Of a stretch of 19,902 nucleotides of DNA, positions 15,059-19,902 are shown one piece after another. The notes under the pieces are model-generated. The model was given only the letters and a program-made list of their open reading frames with translations, did no database searches and had not been told where the DNA came from. Position numbers and translations under genes: made by a program. The stretch's first letter is position 1. The number at the start of each line of letters is the position of its first letter. The DNA is from Bacteroidota bacterium (GTDB taxonomy: Bacteria > Bacteroidota > Bacteroidia > Bacteroidales > Prolixibacteraceae), in assembly GCA_030691295.1 (NCBI GenBank), contig JAUYEQ010000349.1, forward strand, positions 1 to 19,902, given 5' to 3'.

Positions 15059-16216
15059 ATGAACGAATTAGCAAAATACGCAGAACAGTACAAGACCGAA
15101 TTACTTGATTCAATAATACCCTTTTGGATGAATCATTCAAAAGATAATGTCTCGGGCGGTTATTTTTCTTGTCTGGATCGCTGCGGTGAAATTTATGATA
15201 CCGACAAATTCATGTGGCTTCAGGGACGCGAGGTTTGGCTCTTTTCGATGCTCTACAACAAAGTGGAGAAAAAACCGGAATGGCTCGACATGGCTCTGCA
15301 TGGCGCCGAATTCATGAAAAAATACGGAAGGGATGAGCAGGGTAACTGGTATTTCTCGTTAACCCACGACGGCAAACCTTTGGTTCAGCCTTACAACATT
15401 TTTTCCGATTGCTTTGCAGCCATGGCTTTCAGCGAGCTTTACAAGGCAACGGGAAACAAAGAACACAAGGAAATTGCCTTGAATACTTTCGCCAACATCC
15501 AGATGCGGCAGAATTCTCCGAAGGGAATTTACTGCAAAGCTTACCCCGGAACAAGGCCTTTGAAAAGCTTTTCGTTGCCCATGATTTTGTGCAACCTCTC
15601 TCTGATTATGGAAGATATCCTGGGAACCGAATATGTTGATAAAACCATTCAGCCACTTATTAAAGAGGTGATGGAGGTTTTCTACGACAAGGACTCCGGA
15701 CTGATTCTCGAAAATGTAACTCCCAAAGGAAATTTCAGCGATTCGTTTGAGGGAAGGCTTCTGAATCCGGGACATACCAACGAGTCGATGTGGTTTATGA
15801 TGGACCTGGCCGTTCGGAACAACGACAAGGCATTGATCGATAAGTCGATTGAAATTCTGCTTCGGTCAACAGAAAAAGGCTGGGACAAAAAACACGGCGG
15901 AATATTCTATTTCATTGATATTAAAGGACATCCGGTTCAGCAGCTCGAGTGGGACCAGAAACTTTGGTGGGTACACATCGAAACCCTTATCTCGATGGCC
16001 AAAGCTTACCGACTTACCGGCAATCAGGAATGTAAAAAATGGTTCGAAATCATACACGAATATACATGGAATCACTTTAAAGATCCGGAATATCCCGAAT
16101 GGTTTGGTTATCTCAACAGGCAAGGCGAGCCTCTTCTGGAACTGAAGGGCGGCAAATGGAAAGGATGTTTCCATGTACCCCGCGGGTTGTACGAAATATG
16201 GAAAATACTTGAATAA
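15059..16216 (+). CDS. N-acylglucosamine 2-epimerase (AGE/renin-binding-protein type)
   Basis: A 385-residue cytoplasmic (alpha/alpha)6-barrel enzyme, the normal length. The sequence follows the GlcNAc 2-epimerase group more than cellobiose 2-epimerases: IPFWMNHSKDNVSGGYFSCL (20-39), WLQGREVW (53-60), LENVTPKG, NPGHTNESMWF (236-246), QLEWDQKLWWVHIETL (295-310), DPEYPEWFGYLNR (342-354) and GCFHVPR (369-375). Residues described as catalytic in cyanobacterial GlcNAc epimerase, an arginine, two histidines, a glutamate and a C-terminal arginine, are all present as R57, H239, E308, H372 and R375. The expected reaction is GlcNAc to ManNAc interconversion, a step of sialic acid breakdown in Bacteroides. 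It has no signal peptide and lies 46 bp after the oxidoreductase and 56 bp before susC. Another N-acyl or neutral sugar substrate is possible. Confidence 0.92.
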   Translation: MNELAKYAEQYKTELLDSIIPFWMNHSKDNVSGGYFSCLDRCGEIYDTDKFMWLQGREVWLFSMLYNKVEKKPEWLDMALHGAEFMKKYGRDEQGNWYFSLTHDGKPLVQPYNIFSDCFAAMAFSELYKATGNKEHKEIALNTFANIQMRQNSPKGIYCKAYPGTRPLKSFSLPMILCNLSLIMEDILGTEYVDKTIQPLIKEVMEVFYDKDSGLILENVTPKGNFSDSFEGRLLNPGHTNESMWFMMDLAVRNNDKALIDKSIEILLRSTEKGWDKKHGGIFYFIDIKGHPVQQLEWDQKLWWVHIETLISMAKAYRLTGNQECKKWFEIIHEYTWNHFKDPEYPEWFGYLNRQGEPLLELKGGKWKGCFHVPRGLYEIWKILE

Positions 16217-16255
16217 TAAATAAATCTTTTACTGTAAACGTAATTTGTAAAAACA

Positions 16256-16276
16256 ATGAAAACAAAATTTCTATGA
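16256..16276 (+). other. Six-codon open frame overlapping the susC start
   Basis: ATG at 16256 opens MKTKFL and its TGA (16274-16276) overlaps the ATG of the SusC gene (16273-16275) in an ATGA junction. It could couple or dampen SusC translation, or be chance in an A-rich leader. It also shows that ATG 16256 is not an in-frame start for SusC. Confidence 0.2.
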
Positions 16277-19200
16277 AAAAATCGCTATCTCGAAGTACTG
16301 GTAGAATAAAGAGAATAGCTTTATGCTTTCTGGTTCTTACCAGTCTGGTTTTAACTTCTCAAACCATCGTTGCCCAATCGCTTGTTTCAGGAAGCGTGAA
16401 AGACACAAAAGGAGAAGGATTAATTGGCGCCACAGTAATGATTAAAGGCACCCAAAAAGGAGTTGTTACCGATGTAAACGGAAATTATTCCATAGAGGTT
16501 GCTGACGGGAAAATGACTCTGGTCTTTTCCTATATCGGATACAATTCGAAAGAAGAACCTGTGGTCAACAGAAAAACGATCAATGTGATATTGGAAGAAG
16601 ACACCAAAGACATTGATGAAGTGGTGGTTGTCGGTTACGGTACTCAAAAGCGAACCAGTGTTACCGGTGCGATTTCCCAGATTTCAGGAAAAGAACTTTT
16701 GAAAGCTCCTGTCGGGAATATCAGCAATATGCTCGGAGGTTTGGTTTCGGGTGTAGTTGCATTGCAGCAATCTGGCCAGCCAGGAGCTGATGGAGCAAGT
16801 ATTATTGTTCGCGGAGAAGGTGCAAAATACATTGTAGATGGTGTTGAACGTAGCTTTTCTGAGATTGATCCAAATGAAATTGAATCTGTTTCTGTATTGA
16901 AAGATGCTGCGTCGGCTTCGATTTACGGGCTGGATGCCAGCGCTGTTGTGATTGTTACCACCAAACGTGGAACAGTCTCACCTTCAAAAATAACATTTAC
17001 AGGCGGTTACGGTGTTAGTGACAATGCCCAAATGATGAATATGCTTGATGGTCCCGGGTATGCCTACTGGTATAACAAGGCCCGTGAAATGGATGGTGAT
17101 GCTCCTGTGTTTTCATCGACCCATATTGAAAAAATGCTTAATGGTGATCCAACAGATGGATGGGGAAATACAGACTGGTACAAGAAAACCTTTGGCATTG
17201 GAAGTACAACCAATTACAATGTAAATGCAACAGGTGGTACTCAAAAGATCAAATACTTTGTCTCGTTAGGAAATTATAATCAGAAAGGTAACGTGGAAGG
17301 GTTTGATTACGACCGGATTAACCTTCGCTCAAATATTGATGCCGCGATTACGAATAATCTTGATTTAACTTTCGACATTTCCGGAAGAATCGAGGATCGG
17401 AAACGACCCGGTTACACCGCCTCTCCAGGCGACTGGAACAACATTCCTCAGCAGGCAATCAGAGCGCTTCCATTCGTTCCTGAAGAAATGAACGGAGAAC
17501 CGGTCTCAACCAGAACCGCAAGTTCTTATGTAAATCCACTCGCAGCCTCTGATCTTACCGGATACAGCAACGTTAAAACAAACATTATCCAGTCGAATTT
17601 TGCACTAAATTACCAGGTGCCTTTTGTGAAAGGATTGAGTCTTAAATTTTTGACTGCCTATGATATTTCTTATCAGACTTCAAAAGCATTCTCAACTCCA
17701 TATTACACACAAGTTGCATCAGCTCCAACCTCTGCAACTGGCGATATCGGTTATGTTCGCACATACGATGCAAGAGGTACCAACACGAGCCTTGTTGAAG
17801 GTTTATCGCATTACAACCGTTTAACAACCAACTCCAGTATCAAATACGACAATCAATTTGGCGCTCATTTCATTTCTGCCTTGGCGCTGATGGAAACTAC
17901 AAAACAAGATGGAAACAGTTTTGGAGCTTATGGTTATGGATTTGACATTCTGGAACTTGATGAATTAAACTATGCAACACTTGCAGACAAAACCAGAGTT
18001 TCAGGAAGTAGTTACCAACAACGCTCCGTGGGTATAGTGGGCCGTTTGAATTACGACTATTTTAAAAAATACCTGATTGAATTACAGACTCGTTACGATG
18101 GCAGTTATGTGTTTGGAGGAATGGTTGAAGGTAAACGTTGGAGCCCTTTCCCTTCCGGGTCATTGGGATGGAGAGTTTCCGAAGAAGATTGGTTCCGCAA
18201 CAAATTCAGCTATGTTAATAACCTGAAGATAAGAGGTAGTGTCGGATTAACGGGATCAACCGGTATTGGGCCATATTATTATTTGAATACCTTATCATTT
18301 CTGGCCGATCCGGCTGTAATTCTTGGTGGTGCTGGCCAAAACGGATTGATTACATCCAAACCAGCCAATATCAATCTCACCTGGGCAAAGGCGCTTCAGT
18401 ACAACGTGGGTTTTGATGCCACTTTGTGGAATGGACAGTTAGGTGTAGAATTCGATGCATTTTACAAATATGTGTATGATATCCTCAGCTCTGCCAGCGC
18501 CACATACCCTGACTCTTATGGCGGTTATGTTTATGGTTACGAAAACAACAACAAGCAAGCTCATAAAGGTTTTGAAGTTTCTTTAACCCACAGTAAAAAA
18601 CTAGGAGATTTTTCTTATAAAATCGGGCTAAACGGAACCTATACGGAACGTACCTGGCTCAGATACGGAGACTCACCTAACACTCCAGACTGGTTGAAAC
18701 TGACAGGGAAAGAAGTTGGCGCCCAGGTTGGGTTCATCTCTGAAGGATTGTTCCAAAGTCAGGAAGAAATTGACAATTCTCCGTTAATTGTTGGAAAAGC
18801 CGTTCGTGTAGGCGATATCAAATACATGGACAGAAATGGGGATGGTAAAATTTCGTACGAACAAGATCGTGGGTACATTGGAAAATCTGCTTTCCCTAAG
18901 TTTGTGGGTGGTTTTACTATGAACGGCGCCTGGAAAGGCATTGACGTTGCACTTCTGTTTCAGGGAGCTGTAGGCCGCGATGTTGCCCTCACAGGCGTTT
19001 ACAGCAGTGGAGTTATGGACAATACTTCTATGACCAAGCCATTCTATCACGGAGGTAACTCACCCAGTTTTCTTGTTGAGAACTCTTGGAGAGAAGATAA
19101 TACCGGTGGCGAATTTCCACGTTTGGCATTGGTTACTGCAAGTTCGAACAATGCATTCAGTTCATCTTTTTGGTACCGCAACGGTGATTATCTGCGCCTG

Positions 19201-19407
19201 AAAAGTTTGCAAGTTGGTTATACTATCCCTCAGCGATGGACAAAATCAGTAGGAATGGACAATTTAAGAGTGTATGCTGAAGGACAAAACCTATTGACTT
19301 TTAGTCAATTGTCAAAGTACAATATCGACCCTGAGCAACCAGGCGTATCTAACGGATATTACCCTCAGCAGAGAGTGATTTCGATGGGTCTTAAATTGGT
19401 ATTTTAA
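16273..19407 (+). CDS. SusC/RagA-type TonB-dependent outer membrane transporter
   Basis: A 1044-residue outer membrane barrel that imports glycan fragments with energy from TonB. A signal peptide (1-35, cleavage near IVA/Q) is followed by the carboxypeptidase-regulatory-like domain (about 36-108: SGSVKDTKGEGLIGATVMIK ... FSYIGY). Then comes the TonB box region DEVVVVGYGTQKR (115-127), the plug (about 128-235) with SVSVLKDAASASIYGLDAS and VVIVTTKRG, and the barrel to the C-terminal aromatic end RVISMGLKLVF. There is no extra N-terminal STN domain, so it is not expected to signal through an anti-sigma factor. The plug motif IVDGVERSFSEIDPNEIESV is a shorter variant of the usual VVDGV form. The SusD gene begins 18 bp later, confirming a SusCD pair. 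No frameshift is visible. Confidence 0.97.
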   Translation: MKKSLSRSTGRIKRIALCFLVLTSLVLTSQTIVAQSLVSGSVKDTKGEGLIGATVMIKGTQKGVVTDVNGNYSIEVADGKMTLVFSYIGYNSKEEPVVNRKTINVILEEDTKDIDEVVVVGYGTQKRTSVTGAISQISGKELLKAPVGNISNMLGGLVSGVVALQQSGQPGADGASIIVRGEGAKYIVDGVERSFSEIDPNEIESVSVLKDAASASIYGLDASAVVIVTTKRGTVSPSKITFTGGYGVSDNAQMMNMLDGPGYAYWYNKAREMDGDAPVFSSTHIEKMLNGDPTDGWGNTDWYKKTFGIGSTTNYNVNATGGTQKIKYFVSLGNYNQKGNVEGFDYDRINLRSNIDAAITNNLDLTFDISGRIEDRKRPGYTASPGDWNNIPQQAIRALPFVPEEMNGEPVSTRTASSYVNPLAASDLTGYSNVKTNIIQSNFALNYQVPFVKGLSLKFLTAYDISYQTSKAFSTPYYTQVASAPTSATGDIGYVRTYDARGTNTSLVEGLSHYNRLTTNSSIKYDNQFGAHFISALALMETTKQDGNSFGAYGYGFDILELDELNYATLADKTRVSGSSYQQRSVGIVGRLNYDYFKKYLIELQTRYDGSYVFGGMVEGKRWSPFPSGSLGWRVSEEDWFRNKFSYVNNLKIRGSVGLTGSTGIGPYYYLNTLSFLADPAVILGGAGQNGLITSKPANINLTWAKALQYNVGFDATLWNGQLGVEFDAFYKYVYDILSSASATYPDSYGGYVYGYENNNKQAHKGFEVSLTHSKKLGDFSYKIGLNGTYTERTWLRYGDSPNTPDWLKLTGKEVGAQVGFISEGLFQSQEEIDNSPLIVGKAVRVGDIKYMDRNGDGKISYEQDRGYIGKSAFPKFVGGFTMNGAWKGIDVALLFQGAVGRDVALTGVYSSGVMDNTSMTKPFYHGGNSPSFLVENSWREDNTGGEFPRLALVTASSNNAFSSSFWYRNGDYLRLKSLQVGYTIPQRWTKSVGMDNLRVYAEGQNLLTFSQLSKYNIDPEQPGVSNGYYPQQRVISMGLKLVF

Positions 19408-19425
19408 AAATAAATAATTGCAGAT

Positions 19426-19902
19426 ATGAAACATAGAATATTTATAATAGCCCTATTGTTTGGAATGATCGGTTTGATGGGATGTGATGATTTCCTTGAA
19501 ACAACTCCAACCGACAGAATTTCCGACAAATTGGTATGGCAAAACGAAGCCAATGTCACTTTGTACATCAATGGTTTCTACCCTTATATCGATCGTTACG
19601 GAAACTTCGGAACCTCACAGTTTAATGGCAGTTTAACCGAAGGATTGACAGAAACATTAAAATACGGTTCGTATGTACCTGGAAGTAAGGCCGGCGACGC
19701 AAACAACTATGTATTTACTCCTGAAACGATGTCTCCAACAGGAAATTTAATGAGTACCTGGAATGACACCTATGAGCGGATTCGCCGTGTAAATGAATTT
19801 CTGGTCGGGCTGAAAGCATATTCTGTATTAGACGCCGAAACCAATCAGCTTTTTGAAGGACAAGCCCGGTTTTTCCGCGCATTTCTATACTTCCAATTGG
19901 CT
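19426..19902 (+). CDS. SusD/RagB-type glycan-binding lipoprotein, N-terminal 159 residues (cut by the right edge)
   Basis: Surface lipoprotein that forms a lid on the SusC barrel and binds the glycan. The ATG at 19426 opens a frame that runs to the window edge. Residues 1-20 are a lipoprotein signal peptide with lipobox LMGC (C20), followed by DDFLETTPTDRIS, the standard SusD opening. Further family wording includes WNDTYERIRRVNEFL (about 113-127) and GQARFFRAFLYFQL near the end, which belongs to the TPR-like helical core. The acidic residues after the lipidated cysteine fit surface export in Bacteroidota. Full-length SusD proteins have 500-650 residues, so roughly two thirds or more lie outside. 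Confidence 0.95.
   Translation, partial: MKHRIFIIALLFGMIGLMGCDDFLETTPTDRISDKLVWQNEANVTLYINGFYPYIDRYGNFGTSQFNGSLTEGLTETLKYGSYVPGSKAGDANNYVFTPETMSPTGNLMSTWNDTYERIRRVNEFLVGLKAYSVLDAETNQLFEGQARFFRAFLYFQLA

Noticed and set aside
15059..16216. Cellobiose 2-epimerase as the identity of the epimerase
   Set aside because: The motifs WLQGREVW, NPGHTNES, QLEWDQKLWW and GCFHVPR and the positions of the catalytic residues follow the N-acylglucosamine 2-epimerase group.
1..19902. CRISPR arrays, tRNA or rRNA genes, prophage genes
   Set aside because: No regularly spaced repeats, no tRNA- or rRNA-like stretches and no phage structural genes were seen on either strand.

Overview
The window looks like chromosomal DNA of a Bacteroidota member, probably an environmental Bacteroidales or Marinilabiliales type. 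Five things point there: a eukaryote-like IleS with the HIGH variant GIHH; the long (619-residue) form of IspG; a GldA-type ABC ATPase; a SusC/SusD pair; and start regions that mostly lack Shine-Dalgarno sequences but carry TAnnTTTG boxes, the -7 element of the Bacteroidota primary sigma factor. The genus cannot be fixed by reading alone.

Layout. (1) Positions 1-1395, minus strand: the first 465 codons of ileS. (2) About 1400-3470: an AT-rich accessory pocket on the plus strand, with a GIY-YIG nuclease-domain protein, an unrecognised 181-residue protein 6 bp behind it, and a 407-bp gap holding a ~195-bp imperfect palindrome and a terminator. (3) 3471-7799, minus strand: a PhoB-type response regulator and its PhoR-like histidine kinase, S-adenosylmethionine synthetase (metK), and gldA. 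(4) 7936-9795, plus strand: ispG of the MEP isoprenoid pathway, divergent from gldA. (5) 9796-10180: a gap with a possible coding remnant and a strong palindrome. (6) 10181-19902, plus strand: a carbohydrate utilisation locus cut by the right edge. It encodes a ROK-family regulator without kinase motifs, a DUF5009/HGSNAT-like membrane acyltransferase, an exported lipoprotein FAD oxidoreductase with an SLH-like tail, an N-acylglucosamine 2-epimerase, a SusC-type TonB-dependent transporter and a partial SusD lipoprotein.

How the locus may work (inference). SusC/SusD import a glycan fragment or monosaccharide across the outer membrane. The FAD enzyme and the acyltransferase may modify sugars in the periplasm or at the membrane. 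The epimerase, which keeps all the catalytic residues known from GlcNAc/ManNAc epimerases, would interconvert ManNAc and GlcNAc. The ROK protein is the likely local sugar-responsive regulator, since no sigma/anti-sigma pair or hybrid two-component regulator is visible. Together this suggests an amino-sugar or sialic-acid type locus, but no lyase, sialidase or other glycoside hydrolase lies in the window, so the substrate is unproven.

The least explained parts are the nuclease pocket with its palindrome, and the FAD oxidoreductase/acyltransferase/epimerase combination.
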